A program made the translations under genes and the position numbers. Shown in pieces: positions 40,501 to 53,019 of a stretch of 64,000 nucleotides of DNA. Source of the stretch: Congeria kusceri (lineage: Eukaryota > Mollusca > Bivalvia > Myida > Dreissenidae). A model generated the notes under the pieces. That model had not been told where the DNA came from and searched no databases. It saw nothing but the letters and a program-made list of their open reading frames with translations. Numbering within the stretch: position 1 is the stretch's first letter; each line of letters starts with the position of its first letter. The stretch lies in assembly GCA_027627225.1 (NCBI GenBank), contig CM051029.1, positions 864,501-928,500 of the forward strand. The letters are read 5' to 3'.

Positions 40501-40669
40501 TCACTTTTTGATACTGCATTATTGGTAGTGTCACATTATGTCGAAATGTAGTGCCTACTGTATTCGTTTCTTGCTTCTTCATTTCTGTTTCTGTCTCCAC
40601 ACATTGGGAGGCATTAGACATTGTTCTTAGCGGTCCGTCGGGTCGTACGAACGTACGTACGCACGTCCT
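37587..40669 (+). repeat. Right unit 4 (3083 bases)
   Basis: Very close to right unit 5 and of the same type as units 2 and 3 in its first two thirds. It carries a 9-base deletion (TTCCAGCAT) near 40537 that is also in units 5 and 7. It has the same length as unit 2, but through different indels, so the equality is coincidental. The sub-repeat block is 37587 to about 38380. Confidence 0.93.
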
Positions 40670-43600
40670 GAAATTGTATGGATTCAACTCCTCTTTTAAT
40701 GCTGGCGGATTTCGCTCAAACTTTCACATCTTTAGAACCTTAGTGTGTGGGTGATCGTGAGAGATGGAATGTTTGCTGAGACTACATTTGGTAGAATTAT
40801 GGCCCTTTGTCATTATTTCCACTATAGAATATACAACATATGAACTCCTCTTACAGAGCTGGGCGGATTTAACTGAAACGTTCACAGCTGGAGAACCTTA
40901 ATGTGTAGGTAATCGTAAAAGACGAAATTTAGGCTGCGTCCAATTTTGGCAGGTTTATTGCTATTTTTCATTTTTACTACTATAGTTCTTCTTGAAATTT
41001 TTTGGACTCAACACTTTTTGAAGTGCTAGGCTGATTTTGCTTCAATGTTTAAAGCTGACAAACCAGTATGTGTAGATGATCTAAAAGGAATGAATTTTGG
41101 AAGATATATGACCTTTGGCCATTTTTCTACTAAAGAATATAGACATGAACTTTTCTTTAACAGTTTGATAAACTTTGTTCAAACTTTTACAACATAGGGC
41201 CTTAATGTGTGGGTTAGCATACGTGAAGGCATTTCGGCAGCGACTAATGTTGGCAGAATTATGGCCCTTTACCACTTTCCACCATAGAATATATACTTAT
41301 CGATATTTTGTGGACTCAGCCTCTCTTGAAATGCTTGGCAGATGGCGTTAAAACTGTCAAAACTGAAGGACATTAATGTCTAGGCGATCGCAAAGGAAGA
41401 AATTTCAGCTGCGACCAATTTCTGTAGAAGTATTACCCGTGTCATTGTTCTACTATAAAATAATTATTAAAAAAATACTTTTCCTGGCTAGAATGAGTGT
41501 TGGCGACAAGTCCTTTGTCTGTTTCCAAACATATGTGGTGGGGGCATCGGTGTCTGTGACACATCTAGTTGATACTGTACTGTTGAGTGAACAATATTTT
41601 AAGAAATATGTCGATTAGCGTGCTGAGTGTTCGCTTACAGCTTGTAGAAATAAAAATTAAAAATCGAAATGCATAATTAAGGTCTACAGTGCGTTTTATG
41701 ACCTACATCTGTTCTTGTTCTATATGTTATTAAGCAGGTTTGGGTCTCACTTGCCTGTTTTATATTGGCAATTGCATATTTCAAGGCGGTGTACAAATAT
41801 GAGTGATATATTTGTAACTAAAAGAGCGCATATTTGTCAGTTTCGTTTTACATGCGTAATGACGTTTTCTATTTGATTAAATATATGATATTTTCTGAAG
41901 AATAAAGGTATTCTTTATTAAATTATAAAGGTATTAAATCTGGTTGCATTTCAAGCATTAAGTTACATGCGTTTATTTCTTTTGGAAGTAAGTTGAGATG
42001 CTTCTGCATGCATGTGAGGCAAATACAAATGTTATTCTATTTATTTTCACAAATAATTTTAATTCCATATGCTAATATTTGTGGTAAACGGCTAACGGAC
42101 AGAATAATATTCCGCATTATGTATGCTGATTATTCGATTGTCTTATTCTCTCTGATTTCTCTCCATCATGTTTTTAATTGTTAGCTTGTTATTCATACTA
42201 TGGATTTGATTTCTTTCTTTATCAACTTATGCGTACTTATGACGAATTTCGTGTGTATGAATATCTTGGCAATTGCACAGGTTTGTAAATGTATTTCATG
42301 TCTTAAATGCAGTTATTGCATTGGCCATATATTATAACGCAATTGGATAGCGGGGATTAAATCCCTATTGTCTGAATACATAGTATCTTACCAAGCATAT
42401 ATTAAATGCGTTTTGATCTATTAGAAACATATCCTTACACCTTTAATTTAAGTAGTTTCTATGAATAATGTTATGTATGTTTGTTTCAATAAAAAAGGAC
42501 AATGTACTTTGATTTAAAGTACTATCTTTATATATTTAATACTTACCCATATCATATTGAAGTATATCCAAACAAATGCAAATAATTTGCTTACTTATTC
42601 GGCACCCACATATTTTAAATAGTGTTTTGCTTTTACATATGGTCTGAAAGAATAGCGCACATTTATTTTTGGAAAAAATGTGTATATGCATTCGGTTTGT
42701 TTTAAGTGAATGATCAGTGTCATTGTTGGAATTATCCCCACCCAAGAAATAACTAACAAAGCACGGTGTGAATTTAAATTAGTGCATAACTTAAGGAACA
42801 GAAGGATCATGTTTGTTGTATATGTAATACGTTCCCGAAATGCGTATACGTCCTACATTTGTTCTCTACAAATACATTCCATTTGGTTATTAGTAATAAT
42901 CGAATAAGCATGAAAACGTGTGTGTCACTATGTAATGTTTATACTATAAATACTATTGTGACAAAATTAGATATTATTGATTGTTAAAATTATTTACCTT
43001 TATCAACATTACATAGTTTAGTCCAACTACAGGTTATCAAAGATTTAATTGTTATGCAAGTGTGTTTTATCAACGCATTTGAGAGGAGTGCGATATAAAA
43101 TGCCATAAATACAGTCAGTCAAATTTGAGTGATTATCCATTTATCTCAGATGATTCGATTCTCTAAACTGTAACAACAGGATGGTGCCAACGCACTAGAG
43201 TTCAACACCCGATAATTGGGAAAGTAAAATAAAGAAAGAGTGTTAGTAATAATCGCATTACCAATCATACATGTGTTCTTAAATATATTTATGATGTGAG
43301 CAATATTATTTAAACAAAACTTTCCATTATTTACCGTTCTATATTTGTTCTCCATAAACATATTGATCTGGCTTTATTTCCAGCATTCGGGTGCTCTCAT
43401 TGTCTTATTTACAGTATTATGGCGAGTTGCAGAACTAGGCATGTTTTGACAACTGATACAGTTTTATTGATTGCAATTAGCCATAAATTCTCCGGGGTAA
43501 AGATACCATTATCGTGTCTTTATAGCTCACCTTATTAAGTGCGCTTTTTTTGATTTCAGTCACTGCTACATATAGCTTCTACCTCACTTTTTGATACTGC

Positions 43601-43752
43601 ATTATTGGTAGTGTCACATTATGTCGAAATGTAGTGCCTACTGTATTCGTTTCTTGCTTCTTCATTTCTGTTTCTGTCTCCACACATTGGGAGGCATTAG
43701 ACATTGTTCTTAGCGGTCCGTCGGGTCGTACGAACGTACGTACGCACGTACT
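40670..43752 (+). repeat. Right unit 5 (3083 bases), first half of higher-order dimer copy 1
   Basis: Pairs with right unit 7 at an offset of exactly 6175 bases over most landmarks. It has the 9-base deletion near 43620. The sub-repeat block is 40670 to about 41463. The tract has one substitution (CACGTACTG instead of CACGTCCTG). Confidence 0.93.
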
Positions 43753-46700
43753 GAAATTGTATGGATTCAACTCCTCTTTTACTGCTGGCGGATTTCGCTC
43801 AAACTTTCACATCTTTAGAACCTTAGTGTGTGGGTGATCGTGAGAGATGGAATGTTTGCTGAGACTACATTTGGTAGAATTATGGCCCTTTGTCATTATT
43901 TCCACTATAGAATATACAACATATGAACTCCTCTTACAGAGCTGGGCGGATTTAACTGAAACGTTCACAGCTGGAGAACCTTAATGTGTAGGTGATCGTA
44001 AAAGACGAAATTTAGGCTGCGTCCAATTTTGGCAGGTTTATTGCTATTTTTACTACTATAGTTCTTCTTGAAATTTTTTGGACTCAACACTTTTTGAAGT
44101 GCTAGGCTGATTTTGCTTGAATGTTTAAAGCTGAGGAACCAGTATGAGTAGATGATCTAAAAGGAATGAATTTTGGAAGATATATGGCTTTTGGCCATTT
44201 TTCTACTATCGAATATAGACATGAACTTCTCTTTAACAGTTTGATAAACTTTGTTCAAACTTTTACAACAAAGGGCCTTAATGTGTGGGTTAGCATACAT
44301 GAAGGCATTTCGGCAGCGACTAATGTTGGCAGAATTATGGCCCTTTTCCACTTTTCCACCATAGAATATATACTCATCGATATTTTGTGGACTCAGCCTC
44401 TCTTGAAATGCTTGGCGGATGGCGTTAAAACTGTCAAAACTGAAGGACATTAATGTCTAGGCGATCGCAAAGGAAGAAATTTCAGCTGCGACCAATTTCT
44501 GTAGAAGTATTACCCGTTGTCATTGTTCTACTATAAAATAATTATTTAAAAAATACTTTTTATGGCTCGAATTAGTGTTGGCGACAAGTCCTTTGTCTGT
44601 TTCCAGACATATGTGGTGGGGGCATCCGTGTCTGTGACACATCTAGTTGATACTGTACTGTTGAGTGTACCATATTTTAAGAAATATGTCGATTAGCGTG
44701 CTGAGTGTTCGCTTACAGCTTGTGGAAATAAAAATTAAAAATTGAAATGCATAATTTAGGGTCTACAGTGCGTTTTATGACCTACATCTGTTCTTGTTCT
44801 ATATGTTATTAAGCAAGTCTGGGTCTCACTTGCCTGTTTTATATTGGCAATTGCTTATTTCAAGGCGGTTTACAAATATGAGTGATATATTTGTAACTAA
44901 AAAAGCGCATATTTGTCAGTTTTTTTTACATGCGTAATGACGTTTTCTATTTTATTAAATATATGATATTTTCTGAAGCATAAAGGTATTCTTTATTAAG
45001 TTATAAAGGTATTAAATTTGGTTGCATTTCAAGCATTAAGTTACATGCGTTTGTTTCTTTTTTTTTGGAAGTATGTTGAGATGTTTGTGCATGCATGTGA
45101 GGCAAATACAAATGTTATTTTATTTATTTTCACAAATAATTTTAATTCCATATGCTAATATTTGTGGTAAACGGCTAACGGACAGAATAATATTCCGCAT
45201 TATGTATGCTGATTATTCGATTGTCTTATTCTCTCTGATTTCTCACCATCATATTTTTAATTGTAAGCTTGTTATTCATACTATGGATTCGATTTCTATC
45301 TTTATCAGCTTATGCGTACTTATGGCGAATTTCGTGTGTATGAATATCTTGGCAATTGCACAGGTTTGTAAATGTATTTCATGTCTTAAATGCAATTATT
45401 GCATTGGCCATATATTATAACGCAATTGGATAGCGGGGATTAAATCCCTATTGTCTGAATACATAGTATCTTACCAAGCATATATTAAATGCGTTTTGAT
45501 CTATTAGAAAAATATCCTTACATCTTTAATTTAATAAGTTTCTTTGAAGAATGCTATGTATGTTTGTTTCAATAAAAAAGGACAATGTACTTTGATTTAA
45601 AGTACTATCTCTGTATATTTAATACTTACCCATGTCATATTGAAGTATATCCAAACAAATGTAAATGATTTGCTTACTTATTCGGCACCCACATATTTTA
45701 AATAGTGTTTTGCTTTTACATATGATCTGAAAGAATAGCGCACATTTATTTTTGGAAAAAATGTGTATATGCATTCGGTTTGTTTTAAGTGAATGATCAG
45801 TGTCATTGTTGGAATTATCCCCACCCAAGAAATAACTAACAAAGCACGGTGTGAATTTAAATTAGTGCATAACTTAAGGAACAGAAGGATCATGTTTGTT
45901 GTATATGTAATACGTTCCCGAAATGCGTATACTTCCTACATTTGTTCTCTACAAATACATTCCATTTGGTTATTAGTAATAATCGAATATGCATGAAAAC
46001 GTGTGTGTCACTATGTAATGTTTATACTATAAATACTATTGTGACAAAATTAGATATTATTGATTGTTAAAATTATTTACCTTTATCAACATTACATAGT
46101 TTAGTCCAACTACAGGTTATCAAAGATTTAATTGTTATGGAAGTGTGTTTTATCAACACATTTGAGAGGAGTGCGATATAAAATGCCATAAATACAGTCA
46201 GTCAAATTTGAGTGATTATCCATTTATCTCAGATGATTCGATTCTCTAAACTGTAACAACAGGATGGTGCCAACGTACTAGAGTTCAACACCCGATAATT
46301 GGGAAAGTAAAATAAAGAAAGAGTGTTAGTAATAATCGCATTACCAATCATACATGTGTTCTTAAATATATTTATGATGTGAGCAATATTATTTAAACAA
46401 AACTTTCCATTATTTACTGTTCTATATTTGTTCTCCATAAACATATTGATCTGGCTTTATTTCCAGCATTCGGGTGCTCTCATTGTCTTATTTACAGTAT
46501 TATGGCGAGTTGCAGAACTAGGCATGTTTTGACAACTGATACAGTTTTATTGATTGCAATTAGCCATAAATTCTCCGGGGTAAAGATACCATTATCGTGT
46601 CTTTATAGCTCACCTTATTAAGTGCGCTTTTTTTGATTTCAGTCACTGCTACATATAGCTTCTACCTCACTTTTTGATACTGCATTATTGGTAGTGTCAC

Positions 46701-46844
46701 ATTTCCAGCATTATGTCGAAATGTAGTGCCTACTGTATTCGTTTCTTGCTTCTTCATTTCTGTTTCTGTCTCCACACATTGGGAGGCATTAGACATTGTT
46801 CTTAGCGGTCCGTCGGGTCGTACGAACGTACGTACGCACGTCCT
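43753..46844 (+). repeat. Right unit 6 (3092 bases), second half of higher-order dimer copy 1
   Basis: Pairs with right unit 8 at an offset of 6175 bases. Shared private marks are a 7-base deletion (CATTTTT) near 44048, an extended T-run near 45058, TACTCATCG instead of TACTTATCG near 44371, and a 115-codon version of the recurring frame (45073-45420). It retains the nine bases lost from units 4, 5 and 7. Confidence 0.93.
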
Positions 46845-49800
46845 GAAATTGTATGGATTCAACTCCTCTTTTACTGCTGGCGGATTTCGCTCAAACTTTC
46901 ACATCTTTAGAACCTTAGTGTGTGGGTGATCGTGAGAGATGGAATGTTTGCTGAGACTACATTTGGTAGAATTATGGCCCTTTGTCATTATTTCCACTAT
47001 AGAATATACAACATATGAACTCCTCTTACAGAGCTGGGCGGATTTAACTGAAACGTTCACAGCTGGAGAACCTTAATGTGTAGGTAATCGTAAAAGACGA
47101 AATTTAGGCTGCGTCCAATTTTGGCAGGTTTATTGCTATTTTTCATTTTTACTACTATAGTTCTTCTTGAAATTTTTTGGACTCAACACTTTTTGAAGTG
47201 CTAGGCTGATTTTGCTTCAATGTTTAAAGCTGACAAACCAGTATGTGTAGATGATCTAAAAGGAATGAATTTTGGAAGATATATGACCTTTGGCCATTTT
47301 TCTACTAAAGAATATAGACATGAACTTTTCTTTAACAGTTTGATAAACTTTGTTCAAACTTTTACAACATAGGGCCTTAATGTGTGGGTTAGCATACGTG
47401 AAGGCATTTCGGCAGCGACTAATGTTGGCAGAATTATGGCCCATTACCACTTTCCACCATAGAATATATACTTATCGATATTTTGTGGACTCAGCCTCTC
47501 TTGAAATGCTTGGCGGATGGCGTTAAAACTGTCAAAACTGAAGGACATTAATGTCTAGGCGATCGCAAAGGAAGAAATTTCAGCTGCGACCAATTTCTGT
47601 AGAAGTATTACCCGTGTCATTGTTCTACTATAAAATAATTATTAAAAAAATACTTTTCCTGGCTAGAATGAGTGTTGGCGACAAGTCCTTTGTCTGTTTC
47701 CAAACATATGTGGTGGGGGCATCGGTGTCTGTGACACATCTAGTTGATACTGTACTGTTGAGTGAACAATATTTTAAGAAATATGTCGATTAGCGTGCTG
47801 AGTGTTCGCTTACAGCTTGTAGAAATAAAAATTAAAAATCGAAATGCATAATTAAGGTCTACAGTGCGTTTTATGACCTACATCTGTTCTTGTTCTATAT
47901 GTTATTAAGCAGGTTTGGGTCTCACTTGCCTGTTTTATATTGGCAATTGCATATTTCAAGGCGGTGTACAAATATGAGTGATATATTTGTAACTAAAAGA
48001 GCGCATATTTGTCAGTTTCGTTTTACATGCGTAATGACGTTTTCTATTTGATTAAATATATAATATTTTCTGAAGAATAAAGGTATTCTTTATTAAATTA
48101 TAAAGGTATTAAATCTGGTTGCATTTCAAGCATTAAGTTACATGCGTTTATTTCTTTTGGAAGTAAGTTGAGATGCTTCTGCATGCATGTGAGGCAAATA
48201 CAAATGTTATTCTATTTATTTTCACAAATAATTTTAATTCCATATGCTAATATTTGTGGTAAACGGCTAACGGACAGAATAATATTCCGCATTATGTATG
48301 CTGATTATTCGATTGTCTTATTCTCTCTGATTTCTCTCCATCATGTTTTTAATTGTTAGCATGTTATTCATACTATGGATTTGATTTCTTTCTTTATCAG
48401 CTTATGCGTACTTATGACGAATTTCGTGTGTATGAATATCTTGGCAATTGCACAGGTTTGTAAATGTATTTCATGTCTTAAATGCAGTTATTGCATTGGC
48501 CATATATTATAACGCAATTGGATAGCGGGGATTAAATCCCTATTGTCTGAATACATAGTATCTTACCAAGCATATATTAAATGCGTTTTGATCTATTAGA
48601 AACATATCCTTACACCTTTAATTTAAGTAGTTTCTATGAATAATGTTATGTATGTTTGTTTCAATAAAAAAGGACAATGTACTTTGATTTAAAGTACTAT
48701 CTTTATATATTTAATACTTACCCATATCATATTGAAGTATATCCAAACAAATGCAAATAATTTGCTTACTTATTCGGCACCCACATATTTTAAATAGTGT
48801 TTTGCTTTTACATATGGTCTGAAAGAATAGTGCACATTTATTTTTGGAAAAAATGTGTATATGCATTCGGTTTGTTTTAAGTGAATGATCAGTGCCATTG
48901 TTGGAATTATCCCCACCCAAGAAATAACTAACAAAGCACGGTGTGAATTTAAATTAGTGCATAACTTAAGGAACAGAAGGATCATGTTTGTTTTATATGT
49001 AATACGTTCCCGAAATGCGTATACGTCCTACATTTGTTCTCTACAAATACATTCCATTTGGTTATTAGTAATAATCGAATAAGCATGAAAACGTGTGTGT
49101 CACTATGTAATGTTTATACTATAAATACTATTGTGACAAAATTAGATATTATTGATTGTTAAAATTATTTACCTTTATCAACATTACATAGTTTAGTCCA
49201 ACTGCAGGTTATCAAAGATTTAATTGTTATGCAAGTGTGTTTTATCAACGTATTTGAGAGGAGTGAGATATAAAATGCCATAAATACAGTCAGTCAAATT
49301 TGAGTGATTATCCATTTATATCAGATGATTCGATTCTCTAAACTGTAACAACAGGATGGTGCCAACGCACTAGAGTTCAACACCCGATAATTGGGAAAGT
49401 AAAATAAAGAAAGAGTGTTAGTAATAATCGCATTACCAATCATACATGTGTTCTTAAATATATTTATGATGTGAGCAATATTATTTAAACAAAACTTTCC
49501 ATTATTTACCGTTCTATAATTGTTCTCCATAAACACATTGATCTGGCTTTATTTCCAGCATTCGGGTGCTCTCATTGTCTTATTTACAGTATTATGGCGA
49601 GTTGCAGAACTAGGCATGTTTTGACAAGTGATACAGTTTTATTGATTGCAATTAGCCATAAATTCTCCGGGGTAAAGATACCATTATCGTGTCTTTATAG
49701 CTCACCTTATTAAGTGCGCTTTTTTTGATTTCAGTCACTGCTACATATAGCTTCTACCTCACTTTTTGATACTGCATTATTGGTAGTTTCACATTATGTC

Positions 49801-49927
49801 GAAATGTAGTGCCTACTGTATTCGTTTCTTGCTTCTTCATTTCTGTTTCTGTCTCCACACATTGGGAGGCATTAGACATTGTTCTTAGCGGTCCGTCGGG
49901 TCGTACGAACGTCCGTACGCACGTCCT
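46845..49927 (+). repeat. Right unit 7 (3083 bases), first half of higher-order dimer copy 2
   Basis: Matches unit 5, including the 9-base deletion (near 49795) and the 63-codon truncated recurring frame. The tract has a private substitution (AACGTCCGTACG). Confidence 0.93.
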
Positions 49928-52900
49928 GAAATTGTATGGATTCAACTCCTCTTTTACTGCTGTCGGATTTCGCTCAAACTTTCACATCTTTAGAACCTTA
50001 GTGTGTGGGTGATCGTGAGAGATGGAATGTTTGCTGAGACTACATTTGGTAGAATTATGGCCCTTTGTCATTATTTCCACTATAGAATATACAACATATG
50101 AACTCCTCTTACAGAGCTGGGCGGATTTAACTGAAACGTTCACAGCTGGAGAACCTTAATGTGTAGGTGATCGTAAAAGACAAAATTTAGGCTGCGTCCA
50201 ATTTTGGCAGGTTTATTGCTATTTTTACTACTATAGTTCTTCTTGAAATTTTTTGGACTCAACACTTTTTGAAGTGCTAGGCTGATTTTGCTTGAATGTT
50301 TAAAGCTGAGGAACCAGTATGTGTAGATGATCTAAAAGGAATGAAATTTGGAAGATATATGGCTTTTGGCCATTTTTCTACTATCGAATATTGACATGAA
50401 CTTCTCTTAAACAGTTTGATAAACTTTGTTCAAACTTTTACAACAAAGGGCCTTAATGTGTGGGTTAGCATACATGAAGGCATTTCGGCAGCGACTAATG
50501 TTGGCAGAATTATGGCCCTTTTCCACTTTTCCACCATAGAATATATACTCATCGATATTTTGTGGACTCAGCCTCTCTTGAAATGCTTGGCGGATGGCGT
50601 TAAAACTGTCAAAACTGAAGGACATTAATGTCTAGGCGATCGCAAAGGAAGAAATTTCAGCTGCGACCAATTTCTGTAGAAGTATTACCCGTTGTCATTG
50701 TTCTACTATAAAATAATTATTAAAAAAATACTTTTTGTGGCTCGAATTAGTGTTGGCGACAAGTCCTTTGTCTGTTTCCAGACATATGTGGTGGGGGCAT
50801 CCGTGTCTGTGACACATCTAGTTGATACTGTACTGTTGAGTGTACCATATTTTAAGAAATATGTCGATTAGCGTGCTGAGTGTTCGCTTACAGCTTGTAG
50901 AAATAAAAATTAAAAATTGAAATACATAATTTAGGGTCTACAGTGCGTTTTATGACCTACATCTGTTCTTGTTCTATATGTTATTAAGCAAGTCTGGGTC
51001 TCACTTGCCTGTTTTATATTGGCAATTGCTTATTTCAAGGCGGTGTACAAATATGAGTGATATATTTGTAACTAAAAAAGCGCATATTTGTCAGTTGTTT
51101 TTACATGCGTAATGACGTTTTCTATTTTATTAAATATATGATATTTTCTGAAGCATAAAGGTATTCTTTATTAAGTTATAAAGGTATTAAATTTGGTTGC
51201 ATTTCAAGCATTAAGTTACATGCGTTTGTTTCTTTTTTTTTGGAAGTATGTTGAGATGTTTGTGCATGCATGTGAGGCAAATACAAATGTTATTTTATTT
51301 ATTTTCACAAATAATTTTAATTCCATATGCTAATATTTGTGGTAAACGGCTAACGGACAGAATAATATTCCGCATTATGTATGCTGATTATTCGATTGTC
51401 TTATTCTCTCTGATTTCTCACCATCATGTTTTTAATTGTAAGCTTGTTATTCATACTATGGATTCGATTTCTATCTTTATCAGCTTATGCGTACTTATGG
51501 CGAATTTCGTGTGTATGAATATCTTGGCAATTGCACAGGTTTGTAAATGTATTTCATGTCTTAAATGCAATTATTGCATTGGCCATATATTATAACGCAA
51601 TTGGATAGCGGGGATTAAATCCCTATTGTCTGAATACATAGTATCTTACCAAGCATATATTAAATGCGTTTTGATCTATTAGAAAAATATCCTTACATCT
51701 TTAATTTAATAAGTTTCTATGAAGAATGCTATGTATGTTTGTTTCAATAAAAAAGGACAATGTACTTTGATTTAAAGTACTATCTCTGTATATTTAATAC
51801 TTACCCATGTCATATTGAAGTATATCCAAACAAATGTAAATGATTTGCTTACTTATTCGGCACCCACATATTTTAAATAGTGTTTTGCTTTTACATATGA
51901 TCTGAAAGAATAGCGCACTTTTATTTTTGGAAAAAATGTGTATATGCATTCGGTTTGTTTTAAGTGAATGATCAGTGTCATTGTTGGAATTATCCCCACC
52001 CAAGAAATAACTAACAAAGCACGGTGTGAATTTAAATTAGTGCATAACTTAAGGAAAAGAAGGATCATGTTTGTTTTATATGTAATACGTTCCCGAAATG
52101 CGTATACGTCCTACATTTGTTCTCTACAAATACATTCCATTTGGTTATTAGTAACAATCGAATATGCATGAAAACGTGTGTGTCACTATGTAATGTTTAT
52201 ACTATCAATACTATTGTGACAAAATAGTTATTATTGATTGTTAAAATTATTTACCTTTATAAACGTTACATAATTTAGTCCAACTACAGGTTAACAAAGA
52301 TTTAATTGTTATGCAAGTGTGTTTTGTCAACACATTTGAGAGGAGTGCGATATAAAATGCCATAAATACAGTCAGTCAAATTTGAGTGATTATCCATTTA
52401 TCTCAGATGTTTCGATTCTCTAAACTGTGACAACAGGATGGTGCTAACGCACTAGAGTTCAACACCCGAGAATTGGGGAGAGTCAAATAAACAAAGAGTG
52501 TTAGTAATAATCGCATTAACAATCATACATGTGTTCTTAAATATATTTATGATGCGAGCAATATTATTTGAATAAAACTTTCCATTATTTACCGTTTATT
52601 ATTTGTTCTCCATAAACACATTGATCTGGCTTTATTTCCAGCATTCGGGTGCTCTCATTGTTTTATTTACAGTATTATGGCGAGTTGCAGAACTAGGCAT
52701 GTTTTGACAACTGATACAGTTTTATTGATTGCAATTAGCCATAAATTCTCCGGGGTAAAGATACCATTATCGTGTCTTTATAGCTCACCTTATTAAGTGC
52801 GCTTTTTTCGATTTCAGTCACTGCTACATATAGCTTCTACCTCACTTTTTGATACTGCATTATTGGTAGTGTCACATTTCCAGCGTTATGTCGAAATGTA

Positions 52901-53019
52901 GTGCCTACTGTGTTCGATTCTTGCTTCTACCTTCCTGTTTCTGTCCCCACACATTGGGAGGCATTAGACATTGTTCTCAGCGGTCCGTCGGGTCGTACAA
53001 ACGTACGTACGCACGTCCT
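49928..53019 (+). repeat. Right unit 8 (3092 bases), second half of higher-order dimer copy 2
   Basis: Matches unit 6 up to about 51.9 kb. The last kilobase instead resembles units 1 to 3 (for example GTGACAACAGGATGGTGC near 52430 and the AACGTTACATA form near 52260), so a conversion or crossover boundary lies near 52 kb. Confidence 0.92.

Larger units (their letters stand above)
40670..53019 (+). repeat. Higher-order repeat: 6,175-bp dimer present twice
   Basis: Copy 1 is 40670-46844 and copy 2 is 46845-53019, each exactly 6175 bases when measured between tract ends. Alternating private indels (9-base deletion in units 5 and 7; 7-base deletion and long T-run in units 6 and 8) show that the duplicated entity is the pair, not the single unit. 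Identity breaks down in the last kilobase of copy 2. Confidence 0.88.

Noticed and set aside
31411..43752. Equal unit length (3083) taken as proof that right units 2, 4, 5 and 7 are one identical subtype
   Set aside because: Unit 2 reaches 3083 through a different set of indels (an 11-base loss) than units 4, 5 and 7 (a 9-base loss and others), so the equality with unit 2 is coincidental.
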